Of a stretch of DNA of 64,000 nucleotides, positions 35,085-43,200 are shown in pieces. Within the stretch, counting starts at the first letter, position 1, and the number at the start of each line of letters is the position of its first letter. The notes below the pieces were generated by a model. The model had not been told where the DNA came from and did no database searches. It worked only from the letters and a program-made list of their open reading frames with translations. Location of the stretch: the NCBI GenBank assembly GCA_965197385.1, contig CBDANA010000008.1, positions 620,001 through 684,000 on the forward strand. Direction: 5' to 3'. The position numbers and the translations under genes were made by a program. This DNA is from G963667915 sp965197385 (GTDB taxonomy: Bacteria > Acidobacteriota > Vicinamibacteria > Vicinamibacterales > UBA823).

Positions 35085-36092
35085 ATGAGCATTCGGGTTG
35101 GAATCAACGGGTTCGGCCGCATCGGCCGGAACATCATGCGGGCGACGATGAGCCGACCGGATGTCGAGGTGGTCGCCGTCAACGATCTCACCGACGCCGG
35201 CATGCGGGCGTATTTGCTCAAGTATGACTCGATCATGGGGAACCTCACGGTCACGGTCGAAGCAGGCGACGACCAGATCAGCGTGGACGGGCGCCGGTTC
35301 AAGGTGGTGTCGCATCGCGACCCGGCCGAGCTGCCCTGGGGTGACCTGGGCGCCGACATCGTCTTCGAATCGACCGGCCTGTTTGCCAACCGTGAGGCGG
35401 CCAGCAAGCACTTCACCGGCGGCGCCAAGCGCGTCATCGTGACCGCGCCGGCCAAGGATCCGGACGTGACGATCGTCCTCGGCGTGAACGCCGACCGGTA
35501 CGACCCTGCCAAGCACAGGCTGATCTCCAACGCGTCGTGCACGACGAACTGCCTCGCGCCGGTCGCGAAGGTGCTGCACGAGCGCTTCGGGCTGCGGCAC
35601 GGCTGGATGACGACGATCCACTCGTACACGAACGACCAGCAGTTGCTGGATTTCCCGCACAAGGATCAGCGACGCGCCCGTGCGGCGGCCGTGTCGATGA
35701 TCCCGACGACGACCGGCGCGGCGATCGCCGTCGGCAAGGTTCTCCCCGAACTCGAGGGACGGCTCGACGGCGTGTCCGTGAGAGTCCCCACGCCGAACGT
35801 CTCGGTCGTTGATCTGGTCGCGACCGTCGACAAGAAGACGACGGGTGAGGAGGTCGTCGCGGCGTTCCGCGAAGCGGCGGCGGGTCCGCTGAAGGGCATC
35901 CTACAGGTTGCCGACGAAGAGCTCGTCTCCGTCGACTTCAAGGGCAACCCGCATTCGTCGATCGTGGACGCGGCCTACACAAAGGTGATGGACGGCGACT
36001 TCGTGAAGGTCCTGGCCTGGTACGACAACGAGTGGGGCTACTCGAACCGTTGCGTCGACCTCCTGCGGTTCATCGCCGAGAAGGGCCTGTAG
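35085..36092 (+). CDS. gapA: Type I glyceraldehyde-3-phosphate dehydrogenase
   Basis: The 335-residue protein has the NAD-binding VGINGFGRIGRNIMRA, EVVAVNDLTDAG, the catalytic Cys in NASCTTNCLAPVAKVL, TTIHSYTNDQQLLDFPHKD, RARAAAVSMIPTTTGAAIAV and WYDNEWGYSNR. It converts glyceraldehyde 3-phosphate to 1,3-bisphosphoglycerate. It is first in the gapA-pgk-tpiA cluster. Confidence 0.98.
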   Translation: MSIRVGINGFGRIGRNIMRATMSRPDVEVVAVNDLTDAGMRAYLLKYDSIMGNLTVTVEAGDDQISVDGRRFKVVSHRDPAELPWGDLGADIVFESTGLFANREAASKHFTGGAKRVIVTAPAKDPDVTIVLGVNADRYDPAKHRLISNASCTTNCLAPVAKVLHERFGLRHGWMTTIHSYTNDQQLLDFPHKDQRRARAAAVSMIPTTTGAAIAVGKVLPELEGRLDGVSVRVPTPNVSVVDLVATVDKKTTGEEVVAAFREAAAGPLKGILQVADEELVSVDFKGNPHSSIVDAAYTKVMDGDFVKVLAWYDNEWGYSNRCVDLLRFIAEKGL

Positions 36093-36111
36093 CGGGCGGC
36101 TCTCGCGTTCG

Positions 36112-37344
36112 ATGGCCGGGGCGAAGCAACCGCACAAGCTGACGATCGCCGACATCGATCTCGCAGGCCGGCGGGTGTTCATCCGGGTCGATTTCAACGT
36201 CCCGATCGATACCAGTGACGGCACGATCGGCGACGACACTCGCATCCGGGCCTCTCTTCCCACGATCCGGCACGCACTCGAGCGCGGGGCCACCGTCATT
36301 CTGGCCTCGCACCTCGGGCGCCCGAACGGACGCCGGGTCGAGGCGCTCAGTCTCCGGCCGGTCGCGGCCCGCCTTGACGAACTGCTCGACCGACCCGTGA
36401 CCTTTGCGGCGGATACGATCGGCCCGTCCGCCCACGCGGCGATCGACGCCATAGAGCCAGGCGGCATCGTCCTGCTGGAGAATCTCCGGTTTCACGCCGA
36501 GGAGGAAGCGAACGATCCGGAGTTCGCCAGGGCGCTGGCGGCGCTCGCCGACGTGTATGTGAACGACGCGTTCGGCGCCGCTCACCGTGCTCATGCCTCG
36601 ACCGAGGGCATCGTCCACCACGTCAAGAACAATGCGTTGGGCGCCGGCCTGCTGATGGCGTCCGAGCTCGACTATCTCGGCGCGTTGGGCAATCCGGCGC
36701 GGCCGTTCGTCGCGGTCATCGGCGGCGCCAAGGTGTCCGGCAAGCTCGACGTCATCCAGAACCTGCTGGAGCACGTGGATGCACTGCTCGTCGGCGGCGC
36801 GATGGCCTACACCTTCTTCAAGGCACAGGGGCAACCGGTCGGCCGATCGCTCGTCGAAGACGACCTCCTCGGAGCCGCGCGCGACCTGCTGGCGCGCGCG
36901 CGAGCTCGACACAACACCTTCGAGCTGCCGGTGGATCATATCGTCACGACGAACCTCGACGGAACGGCTGAATATGAAACACTTACGGCTGACGACCCCG
37001 CAATCGCCGATCGGCGTGGCGTCGACATCGGGCCCGCAACGGTCAGATGCTATGCCAAGATCCTGGCCGGGGCGAAGACCGTCGTCTGGAACGGGCCGAT
37101 GGGCGTCTTCGAAACGGATGCCTTCGCCCAGGGGACGACGGCGGTCGCGCGCGCCATCGCGGCGGTGGACGGCACGACAATTGTCGGAGGCGGTGACTCC
37201 ATCGCGGCGGTCGAGAAGGCGGGCGTCATGGATCGCATTTCGCACATCTCGACCGGCGGTGGGGCCGCGCTGGAGTTTTTCGGCGGCCGGACCCTCCCCG
37301 GTGTCGCCGCGCTCCCCGATCGGCCAGCCACGAGTTCAATGTAG
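36112..37344 (+). CDS. pgk: Phosphoglycerate kinase
   Basis: The 410-residue protein has RRVFIRVDFNVPIDTSDGTI, DTRIRASLPTIRHALERGAT, ILASHLGRPNGR, LLENLRFHAEEEANDPEFAR, YVNDAFGAAHRAHASTEGI and the C-terminal WNGPMGVFE, GGGDSIAAVEKAG, ISTGGGAALEF. It transfers phosphate from 1,3-bisphosphoglycerate to ADP. The stop TAG is the first element of a small palindrome (see the feature at 37343). Confidence 0.97.
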   Translation: MAGAKQPHKLTIADIDLAGRRVFIRVDFNVPIDTSDGTIGDDTRIRASLPTIRHALERGATVILASHLGRPNGRRVEALSLRPVAARLDELLDRPVTFAADTIGPSAHAAIDAIEPGGIVLLENLRFHAEEEANDPEFARALAALADVYVNDAFGAAHRAHASTEGIVHHVKNNALGAGLLMASELDYLGALGNPARPFVAVIGGAKVSGKLDVIQNLLEHVDALLVGGAMAYTFFKAQGQPVGRSLVEDDLLGAARDLLARARARHNTFELPVDHIVTTNLDGTAEYETLTADDPAIADRRGVDIGPATVRCYAKILAGAKTVVWNGPMGVFETDAFAQGTTAVARAIAAVDGTTIVGGGDSIAAVEKAGVMDRISHISTGGGAALEFFGGRTLPGVAALPDRPATSSM

Positions 37345-37356
37345 CCCTTCAGGGCT
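37343..37356 (+). repeat. Palindrome beginning in the pgk stop codon
   Basis: agcccttcagggct follows gt of the stop context (gTAGcccttcagggct). It resembles the TAG-anchored palindromes at the ends of the two HldE genes and may be a short member of the same repeat type. Confidence 0.45.
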
Positions 37357-37385
37357 GCGACATTCATCATTTAACGAGGCAGACG

Positions 37386-38153
37386 ATGCGCACTCCCCTG
37401 CTGGTGGCAAACTGGAAGATGCACAAGACAGTGCAGGAAGCCGAAGCTTTCATCGCCACGTTTCGCACGCTGGCCGCGAGTGTCACCGGCGTCGACATCG
37501 TCGTTGCGCCGCCTTACACGGCGCTGACCGCCGTCGCGGCCGGCTTGAAGGGATCGGCGATCGGCGTCGCCGGACAGGACGTCCACTGGGAGACGGAAGG
37601 CGCCTTCACCGGCGCGATCAGCGCGACGATACTCGTGCAGGCGGGTGCCACCCACGCGATCGTCGGCCACTCCGAACGGCGGCGCCTCTTTGGCGATACC
37701 GACGAATCGGTCAACCGGAAGACCAGGGCTGCGCTGGACGCCGGCATGACGCCGATCGTCTGCGTCGGCGAGACGCTCGAAGAGCGGGACGGGGGCCAGG
37801 CGCTCAAGGTGCTGACCAGACAGACCGACCGTGGTCTCAACGGCCTGTCGAGCGATCAGGTGGCGTCGCTCGTCGTCGCGTACGAGCCGGTCTGGGCAAT
37901 CGGCACGGGACGTAACGCCACGGCCGAGCAGGCCGGCGAAGCTCACGCGTACATTCGCGTCACCCTGCGGGAGAAATTCGGCGCGGACGCCGCGAATTCG
38001 TGCCGTATTCTCTACGGGGGCAGCGTCAAGCCGGGTAACGTTTGGGAGCTTGTTGCCCATTCGGAGGTCGACGGCGCGCTGGTGGGCGGGGCGAGCCTCG
38101 ACCCAAAGAGCTTCTTCGAAATTGTAGCGGGTGGGCGGCAGGCGACGGTATAG
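37386..38153 (+). CDS. tpiA: Triosephosphate isomerase
   Basis: The 255-residue TIM-barrel protein has LLVANWKMHKTVQEAEAF (catalytic Lys), AGQDVHWETEGAFTGAISA, AIVGHSERRRLFGDTDE (catalytic His), VAYEPVWAIGTGRNAT (catalytic Glu), ILYGGSVKPGN and GALVGGASLDPKSF. It interconverts dihydroxyacetone phosphate and glyceraldehyde 3-phosphate. It is preceded by gaggcag. Confidence 0.98.
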   Translation: MRTPLLVANWKMHKTVQEAEAFIATFRTLAASVTGVDIVVAPPYTALTAVAAGLKGSAIGVAGQDVHWETEGAFTGAISATILVQAGATHAIVGHSERRRLFGDTDESVNRKTRAALDAGMTPIVCVGETLEERDGGQALKVLTRQTDRGLNGLSSDQVASLVVAYEPVWAIGTGRNATAEQAGEAHAYIRVTLREKFGADAANSCRILYGGSVKPGNVWELVAHSEVDGALVGGASLDPKSFFEIVAGGRQATV

Positions 38154-38168
38154 GTATAATCAGGGGCT

Positions 38169-38558
38169 ATGTTCTACTACGCACTGTTGACCGGCTACGT
38201 GGTCACCTGCTTCTTCTTGCTGCTGGTCGTCCTGCTGCAGCAAGGCAAGGGCGGCGACATCGCGAGCGCCTTCGGCGGCGGCGGCAGCCAGACGGCGTTC
38301 GGCGCGCGTGGGAGCGCGACCGTCCTCACGAAGGCCACGACGGTCCTGGGTACGCTCTTCATCGTCGGCGCGCTCGCCCTGGCGATCATCGGTCAGCAAG
38401 GACCCGGTTCGCTCTTGAGCGGCGTCGAGGGGCCGGCACCGGCGGCGGCGCCGCTCCTGCCGGCGTCGTCGCCAGAGTCAGCACCTGCCGCAGCGGACAG
38501 CGCGACGGAAGAAGCTGAGGAGCCACCGGCGGACCCGCCGGCCGAGCCGCCTCAGTAG
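38169..38558 (+). CDS. secG: Preprotein translocase subunit SecG
   Basis: The 129-residue protein has two membrane segments (ALLTGYVVTCFFLLLVVLLQ and GTLFIVGALALAIIG) around the conserved cytoplasmic loop QQGKGGDIASAFGGGGSQTA / FGARGSATVLTKAT. The C-terminal 50 residues are a Pro/Ala/Glu-rich tail, a common but variable extension. It is part of SecYEG. A tataat-like hexamer (38154-38160) lies just before the gene, so it may also have its own promoter. Confidence 0.94.
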   Translation: MFYYALLTGYVVTCFFLLLVVLLQQGKGGDIASAFGGGGSQTAFGARGSATVLTKATTVLGTLFIVGALALAIIGQQGPGSLLSGVEGPAPAAAPLLPASSPESAPAAADSATEEAEEPPADPPAEPPQ

Positions 38559-38581
38559 CAGTCACGCGCACCCTCCTGAAC

Positions 38582-38668
38582 GCGGAAGTGGCGGAACTGG
38601 CAGACGCACCAGCTTGAGGGGCTGGCGGTGGCAACATCGTAGGGGTTCGAATCCCCTCTTCCGCACCA
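38582..38668 (+). tRNA. tRNA-Leu (GAG)
   Basis: Acceptor GCGGAAG pairs with CTTCCGC. The D-arm contains GGCAGACGC, the anticodon loop is TTGAGGG (anticodon GAG) on CCAGC/GCTGG, and a long variable arm (CGGTGGCAACATCG) precedes the T-arm GGTTCGAATCC and encoded CCA, all class-II features of tRNA-Leu. It marks the left edge of the second accessory region and could be an integration site, but no displaced copy of its 3' end was found. Confidence 0.96.
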
Positions 38669-39048
38669 ACACCAACTACTGGGTAGTCAAGGGCTTATCG
38701 GTGTTCGGAAGACGTGAGGTCCGGGCGCCGGAAGGGGCTGAGTCGGTCGGATCTTGCAAGGAACTTGCAAGCGGATCAGATTTCCCCCGCGAATCCTCCA
38801 ACTTCCGGACCGCCTGGGTCCCTACCGGCCACTCAAGACTCTCACGGGGGCATCGGAGGGCCGAATCCACCGTCGGGGTCGCCAGCCGCCGTGTCTCAGA
38901 GTTACGGGGTTCGGTCCCGAGACATCGGTACCAGAAGCGTCCGGAGGGGGCATCGAGTCTCCAGCCCCTTTCGGTGTCCACGTCACGTCAGCGCGTCGGC
39001 GAGCGTCGACTCACCTCGATTCCGTCTCCGCGGCTTCTGCGGGGCACA
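38669..39048. other. No gene seen between tRNA-Leu and IS6
   Basis: The 380 bp contain only short uncertain frames. Short inverted words (cttgcaaggaacttgcaag near 38754) are present. I see no recognisable gene. Confidence 0.4.
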
Positions 39049-39827
39049 GTCAAGTTAACGAGTCCGGGACATACGAGGGCAGGCTAATCAGAGATCAGGC
39101 TGCCGTCACCGCGGTCCACACTGTGAACGCTCGTGCCCGCAACATTCGATGATGAACCGATCTCAGCCGGTGCCGACCCACGCGAAACAGATTGTGAATG
39201 ATGCCGTGAACGTGCAAGAAACACTGCGCGTGGGCGGATGACGTGAAGCCGCGCATCTGACGCTCCCGTTGTCGCGTGGGTTGGTGCGACACTTCGGCCC
39301 GATTGTTCGCGTATCGCGTCGTGTCATGGGTGACCAAAGGCATGACGTCCCGATGGGCGACACGGTAGCTGCCCAACTTGTCGGTCACGAGCCGCACGGG
39401 TTCCTGTCGCTGACTGTTCAACAGTCGGCGGAAGAATCTCCGCGCTGCCCGCGCGTCCCGACGGGGTTGTACGAGGATGTCGATCAGATCACCGTCTTGA
39501 TCCACCGCGCGCCAGAGATACTGGCGCTCACCGTTGATCGTCACGAAGACTTCATCCAGGAACCACGTATCGCCGAGTCGACCCTGTCGGCGCTTCAACT
39601 GCCGAGCGTAGTCGGGGCCGAATTTCCCGCACCACTGCCGAATGGTTTCGTACGACACGATGATTCCTCGTTCGGCCAGCAGATCCTCAACATCCCGGAA
39701 GCTCATGCAGTATCTGTGGTAGAGCCAGACGGCATGGCTGATGATGTCGGGCGGAAAGCGATGCCGAAGGTAGCGGGGCCGGCGAGTGTTCATCCCGGCA
39801 TTGTGCTGGGCGGAGAGTTAACTTGAC
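39049..39827 (-). mobile_element. IS6-family insertion sequence
   Basis: Inverted termini gtcaagttaac (39049-39059) and gttaacttgac (39817-39827) enclose a single transposase gene; the total of 779 bp is typical of IS6/IS26-type elements. No clear 8-bp target duplication was identified. Confidence 0.88.
39095..39793 (-). CDS. IS6-family transposase
   Basis: The 232-residue protein has the N-terminal SHAVWLYHRYCMSFRDVEDL and GIIVSYETIRQWCGKFGPDY. The DDE core is WFLDEVFVTINGERQYLWRA (Asp), RLVTDKLGSYRVAHRDVMPL (Asp) and NNRAEVSHQPTRQRERQMRG (Glu). The frame is complete and fills the element. Confidence 0.94.
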   Translation of the reverse strand: MNTRRPRYLRHRFPPDIISHAVWLYHRYCMSFRDVEDLLAERGIIVSYETIRQWCGKFGPDYARQLKRRQGRLGDTWFLDEVFVTINGERQYLWRAVDQDGDLIDILVQPRRDARAARRFFRRLLNSQRQEPVRLVTDKLGSYRVAHRDVMPLVTHDTTRYANNRAEVSHQPTRQRERQMRGFTSSAHAQCFLHVHGIIHNLFRVGRHRLRSVHHRMLRARAFTVWTAVTAA

Positions 39828-39834
39828 AATACCC

Positions 39835-40060
39835 GGCGCACGCGGGGCAGGCGGACGATCCCTGAGGCAAACCTTGAATCCCGTCGTAGAGAGCTCGTGG
39901 AAGTCGTGCTCCAGGTCGAGGTCCTGCGGTCGGCTCACCACCGTCTGCTCCCGCACCAGCGCGCTCGTGGAATGGGATGCGGTGACGTGCGCCTGCTGAT
40001 GAGAATGATCGGGGGCGTCGATTTCACGGGGCAAGAGCGCGCTCCCTCAACAAGTTGACA
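39835..40060 (-). pseudogene. Possible coding remnant next to IS6
   Basis: One minus-strand frame (REIDAPDHSHQQAHVTASHS, then TSALVREQTVVSRPQDLDLE, HDFHELSTTGFKVCLRD) has protein-like composition and runs into the IS6 end at 39827. It lacks a start and I do not recognise it. It may be the tail of a transposase or another gene interrupted by IS6. Confidence 0.3.
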
Positions 40061-40070
40061 ATAGCCCTTA

Positions 40071-40397
40071 TTATGCTTGCAACAAGCGCCGCTGCAACAA
40101 TGCCTGCATGTTACGCCGCCCATCAGCAATCACAAGCACGTAGACGTTATCTCCCATCACTCGGTAGATGATGCGGTAAGGCTTGAAGAAGATCTCACGG
40201 TACTCCCGAATTCCAATGTCCCGCAATTCCTTCGGGGAGTTTCCACGCTGGGGATGCTCGGATAGGCTGTGGAACGCCTTTTCGATCTGCTCCAGCACGT
40301 GATCCGCCCGGCCCGGCGCATCGTGCCAATCGATGTAATCGCCAATCTCCTCCAAGTCGTGTGCCGCGTCCTTGGTCAACTGAACCAGGAAGGACAT
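40071..40397 (-). CDS. RelE/ParE-family toxin
   Basis: The 108-residue protein has the ParE layout: LTKDAAHDLEEIGDYIDWHD, HVLEQIEKAFHSLSEHPQRG, GIREYREIFFKPYRIIYRVM and VYVLVIADGRRNMQALLQRR. ParE toxins poison DNA gyrase and RelE toxins cleave mRNA; the length and sequence favour ParE. Its ATG overlaps the antitoxin stop by one base, the usual co-translated arrangement. Confidence 0.88.
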   Translation of the reverse strand: MSFLVQLTKDAAHDLEEIGDYIDWHDAPGRADHVLEQIEKAFHSLSEHPQRGNSPKELRDIGIREYREIFFKPYRIIYRVMGDNVYVLVIADGRRNMQALLQRRLLQA

Positions 40398-40672
40398 CAG
40401 CGATCTTGTCGCCGCTCCCGAAGCCGCGTGATGACATCGGCGGCGGGTTGCACCTGACCCGCTTCGATTTGACGGCTACCTAGTGCGAGGATTTTGAGCA
40501 ACGCTACGGTCTCCTGCGTCTGCTCGTAGCTGTCGATATCCTGCATAACGACCTTGGCTTCGCCGTTCTGGGTGATGATCAAGGGGTCCCGCTGGACCCC
40601 AAGCGTGCGCACGATCTCGGCGGCGTGGGCCTTAAGGTAACTGATCGGCTTGATTTGGTTGGACAGTTTCAT
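40397..40672 (-). CDS. Phd/YefM-family antitoxin
   Basis: The 91-residue protein starts MKLSNQIKPISYLKAHAAEI and contains PLIITQNGEAKVVMQDIDSY, the N-terminal DNA-binding Phd/YefM fold. The C-terminal half would wrap the toxin. I chose the ATG at 40672 because it has gaggg upstream and matches the family start. A tata-rich promoter-like stretch (aaatatagtcc) lies at 40694. Such antitoxins repress their own operon. Confidence 0.88.
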   Translation of the reverse strand: MKLSNQIKPISYLKAHAAEIVRTLGVQRDPLIITQNGEAKVVMQDIDSYEQTQETVALLKILALGSRQIEAGQVQPAADVITRLRERRQDR

Positions 40673-41129
40673 GGGGCACCCTCTTTTCGGACTAAATATA
40701 GTCCATGAATAGGTCAACATACAAGGCCTACCTCGGTTGGTCAGTCCTGCGAAGCCCCTGGCCCGAACGGCGCGAATACCTCATGGTCGAGGACACCGTG
40801 GACGACCCGAGGCCGATCACTCAAGGCCCTCGGTTCGATTGCGATCGGGACGTCACTGAACAGGCGGTCCTCCTAGCGATGAGCGTTGCCACAATGTTGC
40901 CACGACTGGGGTCGACTCGGGGGGACTCCAGGAGACTGGAGGGGACGACCGCATGGCTGGAACATGATGACCGACAAAGACTTATCGCCAGAAGTCCTTT
41001 GCCATCATTAACTTAAGAAATCACGTGGTTCGGGTTCGACTCCCGCCGCTTCCAAGGTCGCGTGCGGCTCAGCGCCGGCCACCGAGCAGGCCCGCACTGC
41101 AGAGGACGTACAGGCACGTCCTGCGCGGC
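40673..41129. other. Non-coding stretch with a tRNA/tmRNA-like 3' end
   Basis: No gene is convincing. At 41029-41055, cgtggttcgggttcgactcc continuing cgccgcttcca looks like the T-arm and 3' end of a tRNA or tmRNA without the rest of the molecule, the usual form of an attachment site left by a tyrosine recombinase. An integrase fragment and its flank repeat follow directly. Confidence 0.45.
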
Positions 41130-41400
41130 GGTTCGGCTCTCTTGTGCCTCTGTCCGCCGGCCACGCGTACGCGTCGCTGGCCGACGCGCGATCGTCGTTC
41201 GGTGACAACGGCAGCCGTGGCGATGGTGCCCCGCAGCGCGGATCAGCGCGTGGTCGTCTCTGCGGTTCACGATCTCACGCCGTCCACAGAGGGTCTTCAA
41301 CGCCCTCGGACATCTGATTGCGAACGAGAGATACGATGAGGGGAAGCTATTACAGGTACATCTGTAAGCTGTTGCTATAGAATGAGTTACCTCGTCTCTA
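41130..41400. repeat. Integrase-flank repeat, copy 2
   Basis: Partner of 1318-1590 (see that entry). It spans from gcctctgtccgccggccac to the integrase stop (gagttac). It lies between the tRNA-like remnant and the integrase gene, where an attachment-site-proximal sequence is expected. Confidence 0.6.
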
Positions 41401-41757
41401 TGGCAGAGGCCCAGTTGTCCATGAGCCGTCGCCGCCGCGCGAACAGGTCCGAGCGGGCGTAGGCCGCCTCGACCTTGTTGCCGACGGCATAGGCGAGCGC
41501 CGCCTCGACGACCTCGCGCGGATGGTCCGTCTCCTCGGCCGCCCAGTCGCGGAAACTGGACCGGAATCCATGCGGCACGCAGGCGATGCCGCAGCGTGCG
41601 AGCAGCAGGCGCAGTTGCTTGAGATCCAACCGCCGGCCGCTCCGGCTGGGGAACACGAGCGGGCCGTCGCTGAGCGCCCGGGCGGCGGCGAGGATCGCCA
41701 GCGCGCGCCCGCACAGAGGCACCCGGTGCTCGCGCTTCGGCCGACCCGTGTCATATC
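41387..41757 (-). pseudogene. P4-type integrase, C-terminal catalytic fragment
   Basis: About 120 residues are homologous to the end of the 22923-24101 integrase: KREHRVPLCGRALAILAAAR, IACVPHGFRSSFRDWAAEET (His-x-x-Arg), VEAALAYAVGNKVEAAYARS and RRRRLMDNWASAIETR. The third catalytic-site His is a Tyr here (ALAY instead of ALAH). The Arm-binding and core-binding domains and the first catalytic Arg are missing, so it is inactive. Confidence 0.85.
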
Positions 41758-42296
41758 GCATCGGCCGGTGAGGATCCTGTCGGTGGGCATCGTGCGGGCC
41801 CGTGACGATTCGTGCAACAACGCCCTACGCTGGGCTCGGGTGGTCATGGCGTGACTCTTTTGTGAGTGAGGTCGATGTTGACAATCAACCTCTTGCCATG
41901 ACCGCTCATTTTTCTCAAGCGCTTTTGCACACAAGACAGCACACTACCTCGTAGAGGAGTAAGATGGCCGCCTTGGGCCCCGGTACTCCGGCGCCGCTTC
42001 CGCCCCAGGGCGCCACCTTGGCGGTGTGCGTGGCGTGTGGGGGCGGGGTTGGTCTGGTGTGGCCAATTCGACGGGATCGCGCGCTGTGGGCCTGGCGGGC
42101 GACGGCCCTCGCGGCGGGCCCGGTGAGGCCAGGGAGATCCTCGCCGGGACATGACGGCGTCACGCCGGAGTACCTGGAGCGTACTCGCCGGAGGTTCGCA
42201 CGTCGTGCAACAGCCAGCACCATCCAGAAACCAGATGCCAACGACACGCGTATGTCGGTCTCGGCGATTGCGAGCCCGTGTCTCGCCGGGGATCCC
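41758..42296. other. No convincing gene
   Basis: Frames in this stretch lack recognised motifs and show the composition of unselected high-GC DNA. The upstream extension of the frame that includes the next feature is not supported. Confidence 0.35.
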
Positions 42297-42695
42297 ATGA
42301 TGACGTGGCGCACCTGGGGGGTTCCTGTGCGGTGCGGGGTGGGCATGGTGGCCCTGCAAACCCTCCTCGCGCTCTACCGCTTTGGAGACACTACAGCCTG
42401 GCTGCAGTTGGTGAATCCGCTGATGTGGATCGGGCTGGGTCTATTTTTCGTCACGGGCTGGGTCATTGGCTGGGTGGTGGAACGCCTCCTCCGCGGCACG
42501 ACCGGCCGGTTCCGCACATTGCTGCTGGGGGCGACGATTCTGGCCACCCCCGTGGCGGTCGCCGGGAGCCTCGTGGGGGGGCTGTTCGGCCCTCCGGGGG
42601 TCCTGCTCTATGGCCTGATCCCGTATCTCCTCCTGGTGGGGATTCCCAGACTGATTGGGAAGGGGTGGGCAGTGTGGACCAGGCACGGCTCCTGA
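42297..42695 (+). CDS. Small hypothetical membrane protein
   Basis: From the ATG at 42297 the frame encodes about 132 residues with four hydrophobic segments: VGMVALQTLLALYRF, PLMWIGLGLFFVTGWVIGWV, TLLLGATILATPVAVAGSLV and LLYGLIPYLLLVGIPRL, with basic loops between. No family is recognised. A weak SD-like ggggatc precedes the ATG. It sits among integrase remnants, so it may be island cargo. Confidence 0.5.
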   Translation: MMTWRTWGVPVRCGVGMVALQTLLALYRFGDTTAWLQLVNPLMWIGLGLFFVTGWVIGWVVERLLRGTTGRFRTLLLGATILATPVAVAGSLVGGLFGPPGVLLYGLIPYLLLVGIPRLIGKGWAVWTRHGS

Positions 42696-42729
42696 GTCCT
42701 TGCGCCGCAAGGAACAAGGGCCTCCCACG

Positions 42730-42822
42730 AACCCGGGGCGGTTCGCCCGCAGCCTAACCCGCGCCGGGGTGCCCGAGCGGGTCGCCATGCTCATCACCGG
42801 CCACAAGATCGCCAGTGGGTGA
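42730..42822 (+). pseudogene. Tyrosine recombinase C-terminal fragment, cut by IS3
   Basis: The frame reads NPGRFARSLTRAGVPERVAM then LITGHKIAS and ends at the IS3 inverted repeat (42824). RAGVPERVAMLxTGHK is the segment holding the final catalytic His of phage-type integrases; the Tyr would follow and is lost. Confidence 0.7.
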
Positions 42823-42874
42823 ATGAATCGTACCGGGTTTCTCGGAGACCTCATTGCTTGGGAGGATGGGGTCT

Positions 42875-43195
42875 ATGGGACGTCCAAGTCGGTTTTCTCC
42901 GGAAGTGCGCGAACGTGCCGTCCGGATGGTCGAGGAGCACCGAGAGGCCCACGCCTCAGAGTGGGCGGTGCTGCAGTCGGTGGCGCCGAAGCTCGGCTGC
43001 ACGGCGGAGACGCTGCGGAAGTGGGTGCGGCAGGCGCAGCGTGATGCTGGGCATCGGCCGGGCCTGACGACGAGCGAGCGGGAGCGGTTGAAGGAGCTGG
43101 AGCGCGAGGTCCGTGAGCTGAAGCAGGCGAATGAGATCCTGCGGAAAGCGTTCGCGTATTTCGCCCAGGCGGAGCTCGACCGCCGGAGGACGTAG
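42875..43195 (+). CDS. IS3-family OrfA
   Basis: The 106-residue protein starts MGRPSRFSPEVRERAVRMVE and has a helix-turn-helix (LQSVAPKLGCTAETLRKWVR) plus a leucine-rich coiled coil (LKELEREVRELKQANEILRK). It binds the element ends. ggagg lies 10 bases upstream of the ATG. Confidence 0.93.
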   Translation: MGRPSRFSPEVRERAVRMVEEHREAHASEWAVLQSVAPKLGCTAETLRKWVRQAQRDAGHRPGLTTSERERLKELEREVRELKQANEILRKAFAYFAQAELDRRRT

Positions 43196-43200
43196 CCACG

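Noticed and set aside
34887..35660. Minus-strand frame of 257 codons over gapA
   Set aside because: It lies antisense to the well-supported gapA and has no recognisable motif.
36070..37245. Minus-strand frame of 391 codons over pgk
   Set aside because: Antisense shadow of pgk; no motif of its own.
38582..38668. tRNA-Leu as the attachment site of the 38.7-51.4 kb accessory region
   Set aside because: No second copy of the tRNA 3' end was found in the window, so island integration at this tRNA is not supported.
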